From positions 65,359-129,358 of the forward strand of contig JBCBRS010000008.1 in NCBI GenBank assembly GCA_039819545.1: a stretch of 64,000 nucleotides of DNA, written 5' to 3'. Positions 26,798 through 35,818 of the stretch are shown here, in pieces. The position numbers and the translations under genes were made by a program. The stretch comes from CALLPQ01 sp039819545 (GTDB taxonomy: Bacteria > Pseudomonadota > Alphaproteobacteria > Caulobacterales > Parvularculaceae). The notes beneath the pieces were generated by a model, which ran no database searches, had not been told where the DNA came from, and saw only the letters and a program-made list of their open reading frames with translations. Each line of letters opens with the position of its first letter. The stretch's first letter is position 1.

Positions 26798-27151
26798 TTA
26801 GTGGTGGATAACAATGCGCGCGCTGCGTGCAGCAGCGGGGATGACGAGTGTTTCCGCAAGGGTCACCCCGCACGACAGCTTCACGGTGCTACGCCCATCG
26901 GCATCGGTTTGATTAACCAGAATATCATCGCCGCAATCCACAAAACTGCCAGCTTGCGTCTCCAAGACAAAAGACCAGCCCGGCGGGGCCATCACATGGA
27001 CCACATCAATAACCCCGCCGCGATTTTCCCCAGCGGCAACGCCCGTGGCTGTTCCATTTGCACCGCGCGGCTTTTCCGCAGCGATTTGAGCGTCCGCGCC
27101 AGCACCGACACCCGAAATCAACCCGAAAACCGCAAGAAGCAAGGCACGCAT
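26798..27151 (-). CDS. Small exported protein of unknown function
   Basis: From the ATG at 27151 the 117-residue product has a clear signal peptide (MRALLLAVFGLISGVGAGAD, cleavage near ADA-QI) and a beta-rich mature part with VHVMAPPGWSFVLETQ and one Cys pair (VDCGDD, LSCGV). An ATG at 27214 has a stronger GGGGG site but would place the signal 21 residues in. The plus-strand frame over the same DNA is basic and patternless, so the minus strand is preferred. The gap 27152-27464 is a divergent promoter region without other recognisable features. Confidence 0.55.
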   Translation of the reverse strand: MRALLLAVFGLISGVGAGADAQIAAEKPRGANGTATGVAAGENRGGVIDVVHVMAPPGWSFVLETQAGSFVDCGDDILVNQTDADGRSTVKLSCGVTLAETLVIPAAARSARIVIHH

Positions 27152-27464
27152 CGCGGCGGCAGCACCACCGCGCTGGGGACCAACGTTAAGACTTTGTTTA
27201 CTTTCGGCACACATGCCCCCTTGCAGCGCAAGGGCCGGGCCGAACCGGACAAAAAGAGTGGCAAACGCTGTCGCGCAGACGTTATCGCGCGCAACGCAAA
27301 TGCGAGTGGCGCGTGGCCGCAAATTCGACTAACTTTTCGTTAAAGATACGCAGCAGAACTGCTGTGCCGCGAAAAATCACGCAAGCGGGTGGTGCCTTGG
27401 CACACGGCGGTAAGACGGCCGTCAATAGAACCACACTCTCGCGTCTTGGAACAAGGACAGGTGC

Positions 27465-27884
27465 ATGACGTCGATTACTAAAACTGCCCGTGCCTTTTTT
27501 GAAGCCTGTGAATCCGGAAAGGGTTGGGGCGCCTGTGTGGCCTATTGCAGCGAAAATGCGACGTTCTCGGCGCAGTCCGAGCCGCTTCTCGAAATCAAGG
27601 CGCTGAGCGACTACGCGGACTGGATGAAGGGGCTGATTGATGGTCCAATCCCGAATGGGTCTTACGAGTTAAAATCCTTCGCCACGGACGAGGAGCGCGG
27701 ACATGTTTGCGCTTATGGCGTTTTCAAGGGAACACATACAGGCGATGGCGGCCCTGTTCCCGCCACTGGAAAGAGTACCGCCTCCGACTACGCTTACGTG
27801 ATGGAATTTGACGGCGGCAAGATTTCGCATATGACGAAAATCTGGCATTCGGGCATCGCTTTAGAGCAGCTTGGCTGGGCCTAG
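27465..27884 (+). CDS. SnoaL-like / NTF2-fold protein
   Basis: The 139-residue protein fits the alpha+beta cone fold of the SnoaL/NTF2 group: a first helix TARAFFEACESGKGW, then YCSENATFSAQSE and a late strand pair ASDYAYVMEFDGGKISHMTKIWH. Such proteins are small-molecule isomerases, cyclases or binders; the ligand is unknown. AAGGACAGG precedes the ATG. The next gene lies 65 bases downstream on the same strand. Confidence 0.8.
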   Translation: MTSITKTARAFFEACESGKGWGACVAYCSENATFSAQSEPLLEIKALSDYADWMKGLIDGPIPNGSYELKSFATDEERGHVCAYGVFKGTHTGDGGPVPATGKSTASDYAYVMEFDGGKISHMTKIWHSGIALEQLGWA

Positions 27885-27949
27885 TCCTTGCCTGCGCAAG
27901 CCGACGCATTTGAACGACCGCGTTGGCTGAAACTAAGGGAATACAAAGT

Positions 27950-28900
27950 ATGAACCTCTTCGGTGATTACGAGATTCAAGGCGGTACGCTGATCGCCAAA
28001 GAAACCGGCGCGCATATCCCGCTGACCACGTCTTTTATGTCCGAAGTTGTGCGGATTGGCAGCTTCGTTGGCTTTGTGAACGCCTTGAAAGCCACGCGGT
28101 TCCTGCGTGGGCATGAACCTCGCGCAAAAATCTCCTTTTTTCCGCGCAAGCCCCGCTCTTACTATCAGATTTGGCCAGTGTGTCAGATGGCTGACGTGAA
28201 GATCGTCGATGACCCGCGCGAGGCTGATCTGCACTTTTACTTTGAGGACCGGGAATTTCTCACCGGCCCCCGGCCCCAGCCATCGGCACGGCCATCTCTC
28301 AATGTGGGGTGCTATGACATCCGCAAGAGCGTGGTGGCCCGGCATTTTGAGCAGGTGTTCGGCTATGGGCTGGAGGTTGATCCCCTCACCCATCACGGGC
28401 CGGCGGTGGAAAAATCCGAAGGCAATGGCAAGCATGATGGCGAAATCGTTCAGTGCCCCCTGCCCGCCCCGAAACCGGGCAAGGTCTATCAGCGACTGAT
28501 CGATAACACGTTTGACGGCGCTGACTTTGTGGATATCCGCACACCGGTGGTCGGCAATACAATTCCGTTTGTCTATCTGAAACGCCGTCGCCGCGCGACG
28601 CGGTTTACCAATGATAATGACCGGGTTGATCTGATCAATGCCGATGCGGTCTTGTCGGCATCCGAGCAGGCCCAGATTATCCGGTTTGCACAGTCCATGG
28701 CCCTCGACTTTGGCGGTCTTGATGTTCTGCGTAATCGCGAGGATGGGCGGATCTATATCGTCGATGTGAACAAGACTGACATGGGCCCGCCCTCGGTTCT
28801 ATCCGGACGCCAGAAGATGATGGCGATCCGCGGTTTGGGCCGCGCTTTCGCTCAAATGGTCGATGATCAGTTGCTGGCGCTGGACGGGCCCCGCGTTTAG
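27950..28900 (+). CDS. ATP-grasp-like protein of unknown specificity
   Basis: The 316-residue protein has an N-terminal domain with KISFFPRKPRSYYQIWPVC and a C-terminal half that looks like ATP-grasp: VYQRLIDN, FVYLKRRRRATRFTN, MALDFGGLDVLRN and GRIYIVDVNKTDMGPP, where the final Asp/Asn residues would bind Mg-ATP. Such enzymes ligate carboxylates to amines or thiols; the partner is unknown. The ATG at 27950 has AAGGGA ten bases upstream; the frame to 27923 lacks a site. Probably cotranscribed with the SnoaL-like gene. Confidence 0.65.
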   Translation: MNLFGDYEIQGGTLIAKETGAHIPLTTSFMSEVVRIGSFVGFVNALKATRFLRGHEPRAKISFFPRKPRSYYQIWPVCQMADVKIVDDPREADLHFYFEDREFLTGPRPQPSARPSLNVGCYDIRKSVVARHFEQVFGYGLEVDPLTHHGPAVEKSEGNGKHDGEIVQCPLPAPKPGKVYQRLIDNTFDGADFVDIRTPVVGNTIPFVYLKRRRRATRFTNDNDRVDLINADAVLSASEQAQIIRFAQSMALDFGGLDVLRNREDGRIYIVDVNKTDMGPPSVLSGRQKMMAIRGLGRAFAQMVDDQLLALDGPRV

Positions 28901-28996
28901 CGACTTTTCAGGTAGGCCAGTGGCGACCGGCATGCTTGAGACGGGCAGCGGTTGAGTGCTATTGCGCCCCATGACCGTTGCACTGCCTGAAAACAA

Positions 28997-29947
28997 ATGA
29001 CCCAGCCCGATGCCATCCCCTTCGTCAAAACGTTTGACTTTGCCTATGGGCGCGTTGACGACGTCGCACCCGGTGTTCGGCGGCTGATTGCCGAGAACCC
29101 GGGGCCCTTTACCTATACCGGCAGTGGCACCTATATCGTCAGTAACGAGACCTTTACATCGCCCGCCGCGATCATTGATCCGGGCCCTGACCTTCCAAGC
29201 CACCTTGACGGCCTGATGACTGCGACGGCTGACTTTGGCATCAGCCATATTGTGGTCACCCATACCCATTCCGACCATTGCGGCGGTGCCCGGGCCTTAG
29301 CTGCGCGGTGCGGCGCCCCCATTTATGCCGCAAGTGAACACCCGGTGGCGGACCGTCGCGATGACGCCCCCGCCCTCGATGAGGGGGCTGATTACACCTT
29401 TGCGCCTGACCACGCCCTTGCCGACGGGACACTCCTCAATGGCGATGGCTGGACCTTAGAGACCGTGGCAACGCCCGGTCATCTGTCGAACCATTTATGT
29501 TTTGGACTGACGCGCGCGGATCAGTCGATCCTGTTTACCGGCGATCACATGATGGGCTGGGCGACAACCGTCATTGTGCCACCCGATGGGCATATGGGCG
29601 ACTATTTTGCCAGTCTGGAAAAGCTGCTGGCCCGGCCTGATGATCTTTATCTGCCCACCCATGGTGCGCCTATTGAGGCACCGCATCGCTTTGTGCGGGC
29701 CGTGCGCGCACACCGGCGCATGCGCGATGGTCAAATCCTAACCCAAATGCGGGACGGCAAAACGCAAATCGCCGATATCGTTGCGGTTCTCTATGCGTCC
29801 GTGGACAAGCGATTACATGTGGCAGCGGGACTGAATGTGCTGGCTCATCTGATCCATCTTTGCGAGACCGGAAAGGTTATCTGTGAAGGTGAGCCGAGCC
29901 TGACTGCCACGTTCCGGCTTTCAGACGATGATGACCAGGCCCCTTGA
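28997..29947 (+). CDS. MBL-fold metallo-hydrolase (LACTB2-like)
   Basis: A 316-residue metallo-beta-lactamase-fold hydrolase. The zinc motif HTHSDH (89-94) is complete, followed by TPGHLSNHLCF and the bridging Asp in LFTGDHMMG, and a late His in YLPTHGAPI. A C-terminal winged-helix-like domain (about 245-300, HRRMRDGQILTQM) matches the LACTB2 group, whose human member is an RNA endonuclease; substrate here unknown. Ends three bases before the opposing small membrane gene. Confidence 0.92.
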   Translation: MTQPDAIPFVKTFDFAYGRVDDVAPGVRRLIAENPGPFTYTGSGTYIVSNETFTSPAAIIDPGPDLPSHLDGLMTATADFGISHIVVTHTHSDHCGGARALAARCGAPIYAASEHPVADRRDDAPALDEGADYTFAPDHALADGTLLNGDGWTLETVATPGHLSNHLCFGLTRADQSILFTGDHMMGWATTVIVPPDGHMGDYFASLEKLLARPDDLYLPTHGAPIEAPHRFVRAVRAHRRMRDGQILTQMRDGKTQIADIVAVLYASVDKRLHVAAGLNVLAHLIHLCETGKVICEGEPSLTATFRLSDDDDQAP

Positions 29948-29950
29948 GGC

Positions 29951-30211
29951 TTAGCGCTCAGCGTCGGGTTCTTCCAGCGGGTCGGGACCGTAGGGCTGGC
30001 TCGTCAGGTGCAACAGCAAAAACGCCGCCGCCGCCAGAATACCAATGGCAATCAGATCAAACTTGTGATCGCCCAGCCAGTTGGCCGCCGCACAGGTGAC
30101 AGAGATCAACAGATAGGGAAACAGCGGCGGATTTTCGTGCCGCAACCGCAAAAAGAAAATCGACGCCGCCGCGATAAACAGCGCCATGGAGTAAATATCA
30201 AAAGGGGTCAT
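29951..30211 (-). CDS. Small three-helix membrane protein, exosortase-V-accessory-like (tentative)
   Basis: From the ATG at 30211, which has AGGA at good distance, the protein is 86 residues with three membrane helices: MALFIAAASIFFLRL, YLLISVTCAAANWLGD and LIAIGILAAAAFLLLHL. The pattern P-L-x-x-Y-L then C-A-x-A-N-W-L-G resembles, from memory, small proteins named as XrtV sorting system accessory proteins. A PEP-CTERM-like protein about 5 kb away fits but does not prove it. Confidence 0.6.
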   Translation of the reverse strand: MTPFDIYSMALFIAAASIFFLRLRHENPPLFPYLLISVTCAAANWLGDHKFDLIAIGILAAAAFLLLHLTSQPYGPDPLEEPDAER

Positions 30212-30406
30212 ACCACAATCCTGACGCACAATCACTGCACTGACAGAAGGAATAGCGTCACTTGCTTAATGTCGATTTAGAAAACAGCGTTAATGATTGG
30301 TGAATATCCTGTTCAACACGCCCCAAAAAAGGCCGGCGAAAACCTATCGATAGGCTCCTATGTTTATTGATACACCAGTCCAGGGGGGCAAAAGAAGGGA
30401 TATACC

Positions 30407-30550
30407 ATGTTGAAAAAAGGGCTATTGGTCGCTGCGAGCTTTGCAGCAGCGCGGTGTTCGACCATGACACGCGGCACGATTATTTGCCTCTCGGCGCGCA
30501 GCGCCTCCGGCAGGGCGGGCTGGCCGCCCGAGCCGCAGTCGCGGCTTTGA
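30407..30550 (+). CDS. Possible 47-residue small protein
   Basis: A short frame with a strong ribosome site (AAGAAGGGA six bases before ATG) and a signal-like start, MLKKGLLVAASFAAARCS. After this the sequence becomes Arg/Ser-rich and patternless, so it could be a tiny lipoprotein or a decayed exported gene with a frameshift. Otherwise the stretch 30212-30748 holds no gene I can support. Confidence 0.35.
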   Translation: MLKKGLLVAASFAAARCSTMTRGTIICLSARSASGRAGWPPEPQSRL

Positions 30551-30673
30551 TATTCGCAATTCAAACACTCTCCCTCATCCGACACGAAACTGGGCGTACT
30601 GTTTTAGAGTGAGCGGCCGGGCGCAAAGGGTACAGTGGACGGACAATATTCCGACAACAATTCAAACAAGAGA

Positions 30674-30710
30674 CCCGGTGACTATCAATGACCGGGCCAT
30701 TTATTTATAA
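30674..30710. terminator. Hairpin between convergent genes
   Basis: CCCGGT (30674-30679) and ACCGGG (30691-30696) are perfect arms followed by an AT-rich tract (CCATTTATTTATAA). It lies just beyond the end of the DUF2141-type gene and could serve both directions. Confidence 0.5.
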
Positions 30711-30748
30711 TTACAAAGTTGCGAACGCGCCCGAAACCATAGAGCCGA

Positions 30749-31318
30749 TCAATCGTGGATCGTAATGACGATCACCTGGCCGTTTTGAAGCGCAACCCGC
30801 GTGTCATCGAATGACGGGCGTGAGAGCTTTGGTTTGATATCGTTCGAAAACCGGTAGGGCTCTTTGGGTTTGCCTAGAAAATCGCGGTTGAGCCGCTCGT
30901 CACTATTTTCGTCCACATAGGCAACGAAGGCAGCCGCGCCGTCGCGGATCACGCCTTCACTTGCCTCGGTCAGCGCGAAAACTGCAAGCCCGCTATCATC
31001 AAGCGGGGCGGATAGGCGGGCCGCCGGTTTAACCAAAAACGTGTCTTCGCTGGTGTATACCACAACCTGAACCCGAGCGCCCGGCGCGTCAAGAGTGATT
31101 TGTACCGCCAACACAGGCTGTGTGGGATCGGCCAGTCTGGAAAACGGATTTAGCGGCGCAAAGTCATCGGCATAGGCCTGCGCGAGCAACCCCGCACCAA
31201 CAACGCTGACGGCGAGGACAGCCATAACGCGGCCAACAACACCGCGCATCGATATCGTGAACACCGCTTCAAACAACGCTGCGCGTACCATCGGTTTGAG
31301 TGCATTCGCGTGTGCCAT
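30749..31318 (-). CDS. DUF2141-type exported protein
   Basis: The 189-codon frame carries a signal peptide best started at the ATG at 31249 (MRGVVGRVMAVLAVSVVGAG, cleavage near AYA-DD). The mature part has the DUF2141 pattern: VVVYTSEDTFL, FVAYVDENSDERLNRDFLG, KPKEPYRFSND and RPSFDDTRVAL. It is a periplasmic beta protein of unknown role. No ATG has a strong ribosome site, so the start is open. Confidence 0.8.
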   Translation of the reverse strand: MAHANALKPMVRAALFEAVFTISMRGVVGRVMAVLAVSVVGAGLLAQAYADDFAPLNPFSRLADPTQPVLAVQITLDAPGARVQVVVYTSEDTFLVKPAARLSAPLDDSGLAVFALTEASEGVIRDGAAAFVAYVDENSDERLNRDFLGKPKEPYRFSNDIKPKLSRPSFDDTRVALQNGQVIVITIHD

Positions 31319-31566
31319 GTCGATGACGCCCGTTTGTTAGACCATCGTAAGGGGACCGCTCTGGACCCATCCCAATAGGCAAAGCGGTATCACCTGCGGT
31401 ATAAATATTTACCATCCCCCATTTAGGGTTGGCCCGTTACGAATTCGATAGTGTCCGGTTGCACCTCTGGTCACAAATAGGCGATGACGCTGTGAGCGGG
31501 CCAATTGCGGATACGCTGGCTGCGTCGGAGCAAAAAAATTAACCGGGGAAACAACGGTAGGGGTTC

Positions 31567-31971
31567 ATGCTCACTCTTGGGATGATTACGGTTCTAGTCA
31601 CGGACTATGACGAGGCACGGTCGTTTTTCACGCGCGCGTTGGATTTTGTGACGATTGAGGATAACCACCTTTCCCCGCAAAAGCGCTGGCTGGTGGTGGG
31701 CCCGCGCGGCGGCCGGGGCGCCCGTATCCTGCTCGCCCAGCCGTCGAGCCCGGCGCAACGCGCATGCATCGGCAAACAGGGCGGCGACCGCAATGGCCGC
31801 GTGATGTTCTTTCTGGAGACAGATGATTTCGACCGGGACTATGCCCGGATGCAAAAGGCCAGCGTCCGGTTTCGCGAATTGCCTCGCCGTGAGGATTATG
31901 GGCGCGTTGTTGTCTTTGAAGATCTTTATGGCAACCGCTGGGATCTGATTGAGCCGTCCGCGCGGGATTAG
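31567..31971 (+). CDS. VOC family (glyoxalase/bleomycin-resistance fold) protein
   Basis: The 134-residue protein is one vicinal-oxygen-chelate domain pair: VLVTDYDEARSFFTRALDF, RWLVVGPRGG, VMFFLETDDFDRDYARM and VVVFEDLYGNRWDLIEP with the final metal Glu. Members are metal-dependent lyases, dioxygenases or binders; the substrate is not evident. Its stop overlaps that of the opposing dehydrogenase by four bases. Confidence 0.9.
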   Translation: MLTLGMITVLVTDYDEARSFFTRALDFVTIEDNHLSPQKRWLVVGPRGGRGARILLAQPSSPAQRACIGKQGGDRNGRVMFFLETDDFDRDYARMQKASVRFRELPRREDYGRVVVFEDLYGNRWDLIEPSARD

Positions 31972-33026
31972 TTGATACCCGGAATAACCCGGTCTGGCGG
32001 GCGATGACCATCGGCCCACATCTTAATATTGATCAGAACACGCTCGCCCATTTCCACCCGGCTTTCGATGGTTGCCGACGCCATATGCGGCAGGAGAACC
32101 ACGTTGGGCGCAGCCATAAGATCGGGATTGGGTTTCGGCTCGCCGCGAAACACATCGAGCGCAGCGCCGGCCAATCGCTTTTCAAGAATAAGCTCAGCCA
32201 GCGCCGCTTCATCAATAATCTCACTGCGGGAAATGTTGACCACAAAGGCATGGGGCTGAAGCAGTTGCAGCCGCCGCCGCGAGAGAAGGTGGAAGGTCGC
32301 CGGGGTATGCGGACAATTGACCGATACGATATCAACCCGCGCCAGCATCTGGTCGAGGCTCTCCCAATAGGTTGCCCCGAGGCTTTCTTCCATGAGCGGA
32401 TTGATCGGCGCACGGTTGTGATAGTGGATATCGAGCCCGAAGGCGGCGGCGCGGCGGGCAATCGCCTGACCCACCCGGCCAAGACCGATGATCCCCAGTT
32501 TTTTACCGCGCACGCGCCGGCCCAGCATCCAGGTGGGCGACCAGCCGGTAAAGGCACCAGCCTCCAGCGCCTTGACCCCCTCCACCAATCGCCGGGGAAC
32601 CGCAAGGATCAACGCCATGGCCATGTCAGCGGCATCTTCTGCGAGAACGGACGGGGTGTTGGTTATCGCAATGGCGCGCCGGTGCGCCTCCTCCACATCG
32701 ATGTGATCGACGCCGGCCCCAAAATTAGAGATCAGTTTTACGCTGTCGCCTGCAGCTTGAAAAAACCCCTTATCAAGCTGGTCGCCAAGCGTCGGCACAA
32801 GCACATCCACATTTTTTGCAAGGTGCGTCAGCGCCTCGGGCGGCAAAACCGCCTCCTGATCGCAATAGTTGAGGGTAAAGAGCGCAGACAGCCGGTCCGC
32901 TATCCCCGGCGGGAGACGCCGGGTCACCCCCACGCGCAAGGCCGACCGATCTTCCCCCGCTTTACCGGCGGCAGCGCCGGCTTTGGGGTCAGGTTCAGAG
33001 GCACCAGTGTCCGATGCAGTGGCCAT
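31968..33026 (-). CDS. D-isomer-specific 2-hydroxyacid dehydrogenase (glyoxylate reductase-like)
   Basis: NAD(P)H-dependent reduction of a 2-keto acid such as glyoxylate or hydroxypyruvate. The core has NFGAGVDHIDVEEAHRR, the Rossmann motif GIIGLGRVGQAIARR, the catalytic-region Arg in NISRSEIIDE, ALDVFRGEP with the Glu, and LLPHMASAT with the His. From the ATG at 33026 it is 352 residues, with about 28 extra polar residues before the fold; the longer frame to 33161 adds more without similarity. Confidence 0.93.
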   Translation of the reverse strand: MATASDTGASEPDPKAGAAAGKAGEDRSALRVGVTRRLPPGIADRLSALFTLNYCDQEAVLPPEALTHLAKNVDVLVPTLGDQLDKGFFQAAGDSVKLISNFGAGVDHIDVEEAHRRAIAITNTPSVLAEDAADMAMALILAVPRRLVEGVKALEAGAFTGWSPTWMLGRRVRGKKLGIIGLGRVGQAIARRAAAFGLDIHYHNRAPINPLMEESLGATYWESLDQMLARVDIVSVNCPHTPATFHLLSRRRLQLLQPHAFVVNISRSEIIDEAALAELILEKRLAGAALDVFRGEPKPNPDLMAAPNVVLLPHMASATIESRVEMGERVLINIKMWADGHRPPDRVIPGIN

Positions 33027-33303
33027 AGCTTTTGGATCTCTCCCCAAACAGGTCGCGACGTGTAAATTTTGCATAGACCATAGTCGGATAGACCAAACCG
33101 AGCCAGGGCCCAACCGCGAACCGGAGAATTCAAGGCAAGCCCCCTCAAACCCCATAGACATTCCGACTCAACCCGTGGCGCCCCAGTCGCAATGGTTAAC
33201 CAGCCATTAACGCGATGGGCTTTATCTCCATGGCTGACAGGCACAGCGCGGATGCCGTTGATAAGGCGAGACGCGCCAGGGAATAAAAAACGGGAAGGGA
33301 ACC

Positions 33304-33873
33304 ATGCGGTTCTGGTTTGGACGGGGACATCGACAAAACGTGACACGGCCCATCAGGTTTTCCATGTTGATGGCCGCTGCGATGGCCAGTTTTAGCGGTA
33401 TTGCGGGGGCGATTGGCAAGCCAGCAAAGGCGCAGGCCGCTGAAAGACAGGCTGTGCGGACCAACACGCCATCAGGCTTTCCGGTGCCGCGCTTTGTTTC
33501 TCTGAAATCAGGCAAAACAAACTGCCGGGTGGGCCCGTCGCTGGACCATCCGCGCGTTGTGACCTTTGAGAAAAAGGGCCTGCCCGTCAGGGTCGTTGCC
33601 GAAACCGTGGACCATTGGCGCAAAATCGAAGACCGCGAGGGGGAACAATGCTGGGTTCACGCGACGCTGATCAGCGGACGAGCCACGGCTCTTATTGATG
33701 TGCCCATGGCGCCTTTACGCGGCAAGCCGGATGAGGATGCCCGTATCCGTGCACAACTGGGCACTGGCGTGATTGTGCGGGTGCAAAAATGCGTTGAGTA
33801 TTATTGCCGGGTTGACGTTGACGGGCGACGCGGCTGGATCCGCCGCAATGCCCTGTGGGGCAATACGCGCTAG
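33304..33873 (+). CDS. Exported bacterial SH3-domain protein
   Basis: The 189-residue protein has a signal segment (SMLMAAAMASFSGIAGAIG, cleavage near AQA) and two SH3-like repeats: SLKSGKTNCRVGPSLDHPRV...HWRKIEDREGEQCWVHATLI and a second one around APLRGKPDEDARI...CRVDVDGRRGWIRRNALWG. The C-R-V-G-P signature fits a conserved alphaproteobacterial periplasmic family. It may bind wall or peptide, but that is inference. A strong GGGAAGGGA site precedes the ATG. Confidence 0.88.
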   Translation: MRFWFGRGHRQNVTRPIRFSMLMAAAMASFSGIAGAIGKPAKAQAAERQAVRTNTPSGFPVPRFVSLKSGKTNCRVGPSLDHPRVVTFEKKGLPVRVVAETVDHWRKIEDREGEQCWVHATLISGRATALIDVPMAPLRGKPDEDARIRAQLGTGVIVRVQKCVEYYCRVDVDGRRGWIRRNALWGNTR

Positions 33874-34022
33874 GGCCCGAAACACCCTGCTCCTCGCGCT
33901 GCGCCCGGTGTTCTGTCTGGTCACAGCAATTGACCCCGTGCATGGGGGCCATTACCACCCCTTCTAGTATTTGGCGCAGGGCTCTACCAGGCCCAGAACA
34001 AAGAGGAAGGGCGCACACATCC

Positions 34023-34547
34023 ATGCCAGGAAAATCGGAATATGCCCGCGAAGACCTTTTGCAATGCGGGCACCATGGGCTGCGCGGGCCGGGAACGGCG
34101 CAATTGCCCGTACCGCCCATGCTTATGTTCGATCGCATTACCTCCATTACCAGCGATCAGGGCGAGTATGGCAAAGGCCATATGCTGGCAGAATTGGATA
34201 TCCATCCCGACATCTGGTTTTTCGATTGTCATTTTCCTGGCGACCCTGTGATGCCTGGCTGCCTCGGGCTTGATGCTTTGTGGCAGTTGATCGGGTTTTT
34301 CCTGACCTGGTCCGATCATCCGGGTCATGGCCGGGCGCTTGGCGCCAAGGAGATCAAGTTCGGCGGGATGGTTACCCCGGCCACCAAGCAAGTGCGCTAC
34401 GAAATTCATATGAAACGCGTTATGGCGCGCCCCCTTATCCTCGGCATTGGTGACGGTGTGATGTATGCGGACGATAAAAAGATTTACGAGGCCAAGGATT
34501 TACGCGTGGGGCTTTTCTCCCGCGAGCAACTGGACGCCGGTTTATAA
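34023..34547 (+). CDS. fabA: 3-hydroxydecanoyl-ACP dehydratase/isomerase
   Basis: Branch-point enzyme of unsaturated fatty acid synthesis: dehydrates 3-hydroxydecanoyl-ACP and isomerises trans-2 to cis-3-decenoyl-ACP. The 174-residue protein has the active-site His in FDCHFPGDPVMPG and the Asp in CLGLDALWQLIGFFL, both typical of FabA rather than FabZ. The ATG at 34023 matches the family start; the frame from 33855 is not supported. It leads the fabA-fabB-fabI cluster. Confidence 0.97.
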   Translation: MPGKSEYAREDLLQCGHHGLRGPGTAQLPVPPMLMFDRITSITSDQGEYGKGHMLAELDIHPDIWFFDCHFPGDPVMPGCLGLDALWQLIGFFLTWSDHPGHGRALGAKEIKFGGMVTPATKQVRYEIHMKRVMARPLILGIGDGVMYADDKKIYEAKDLRVGLFSREQLDAGL

Positions 34548-34603
34548 ACCGGTGAGACAACCGACACATGGCGGCGGCGTCGCCAATCAAGGAGAGTAAA
34601 TGC

Positions 34604-35818
34604 ATGCGGCGTGTGGTGATCACCGGAATGGGTATCGTTTCATCCATCGGCAACTGTGTATCGGAGGTTGCCGACGCGCTACGCCATGGCACTTCAGGGG
34701 TCAGTTTTGCCCAGGACTATGCCGACCTTGGGTTTCGTTGTCAGGTATACGCCCGCCCTACGCTCAACGTAGAAGAAGCCCTCACCCGAAAGCAGCGCCG
34801 CTTTATGGGTGAAGGCGCCGCCTGGAACTATATCGCAGCGCTTGAGGCCCTTGAGATGGCGGGCCTGACCGAAGATCAGATCAGCGATCCACGCATTGGG
34901 ATCATTATGGGTTCTGGCGGTCCGTGTACGAAGGCAATTATCGAAGCGGCTGACAAGACCCGCGATCAAAAAAGCACCAGGAAAATTGGCCCGACACAGG
35001 TGCCCCGCGCCATGTCATCAACCAATTCGGCAACGCTTGCCGTTCCGTTTAAGATCCTGGGGGTGAATTATTCTATTTCATCCGCCTGCGCCACATCGGT
35101 CCATTGTATTGGCGCAGCCGCAGAGCAGATCATGTGGGGCAAACAAGATATGGTCATCGCTGGCGGGGGCGAAGAGCTGGACTGGACCATGTCCAACCTT
35201 TTCGATGCCATGGGCGCGATGTCCACCAAGTTTAACGATACGCCCGGTGTTGCCTCGCGCGCCTATGATGTGAACCGGGACGGTTTTGTGATTGCCGGCG
35301 GCGCGGGGGTGGTTATCCTTGAAGAGTATGAGCGCGCCAAGCGCCGCGATGCGCCTATACTCGGTGAGATTGTTGGCTATGCCGCCAATTCCGACGGTCA
35401 TGATATGGTGGCACCGTCCGGTGAAGGCGCCGTGCGCTGCATGCGTGAGGCGCTATCAACGGTCAGTACCCCGATTGATTATATCAACACGCACGGCACG
35501 TCGACGCCCGTCGGCGACGAAAAAGAAACGCAAGCCATTCGCGACGTCTTTGGCGATGCGATCCCGCCCTTCTCCTCAACCAAATCCCTGACCGGGCACT
35601 CGCTTGGTGCCACCGGCGCGCAGGAGACGATTTATTCCCTGATCATGATGCGCGACCGCTTTTTGGCGGCCTCGGCACATATTGAGGAGATTGACCCGCT
35701 CTTTGCCGATCTACCAATTATCAGGGAGCGGATGGATGAGGCCAAGATTGACAGCTTCCTGACCAACAGCTTTGGCTTTGGCGGCACCAATGGGGTGTTG
35801 GCCGTCTCGCGTATTTGA
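34604..35818 (+). CDS. fabB: 3-oxoacyl-ACP synthase I
   Basis: Condensing enzyme that elongates the cis-3-decenoyl-ACP made by FabA, feeding unsaturated fatty acids. The 404-residue protein has the Cys-His-His triad in SSACATSVH, THGTSTPVGD and LTGHSLGATGAQE, and the family C terminus NSFGFGGTNG. The ATG at 34604 is preceded by AAGGAGAG; the frame from 34568 is not needed. Lies 56 bases after fabA. Confidence 0.97.
   Translation: MRRVVITGMGIVSSIGNCVSEVADALRHGTSGVSFAQDYADLGFRCQVYARPTLNVEEALTRKQRRFMGEGAAWNYIAALEALEMAGLTEDQISDPRIGIIMGSGGPCTKAIIEAADKTRDQKSTRKIGPTQVPRAMSSTNSATLAVPFKILGVNYSISSACATSVHCIGAAAEQIMWGKQDMVIAGGGEELDWTMSNLFDAMGAMSTKFNDTPGVASRAYDVNRDGFVIAGGAGVVILEEYERAKRRDAPILGEIVGYAANSDGHDMVAPSGEGAVRCMREALSTVSTPIDYINTHGTSTPVGDEKETQAIRDVFGDAIPPFSSTKSLTGHSLGATGAQETIYSLIMMRDRFLAASAHIEEIDPLFADLPIIRERMDEAKIDSFLTNSFGFGGTNGVLAVSRI

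Noticed and set aside
26801..27343. Plus-strand ORF of 180 codons
   Set aside because: Basic and patternless; the minus strand has a good signal peptide and beta-rich mature protein.
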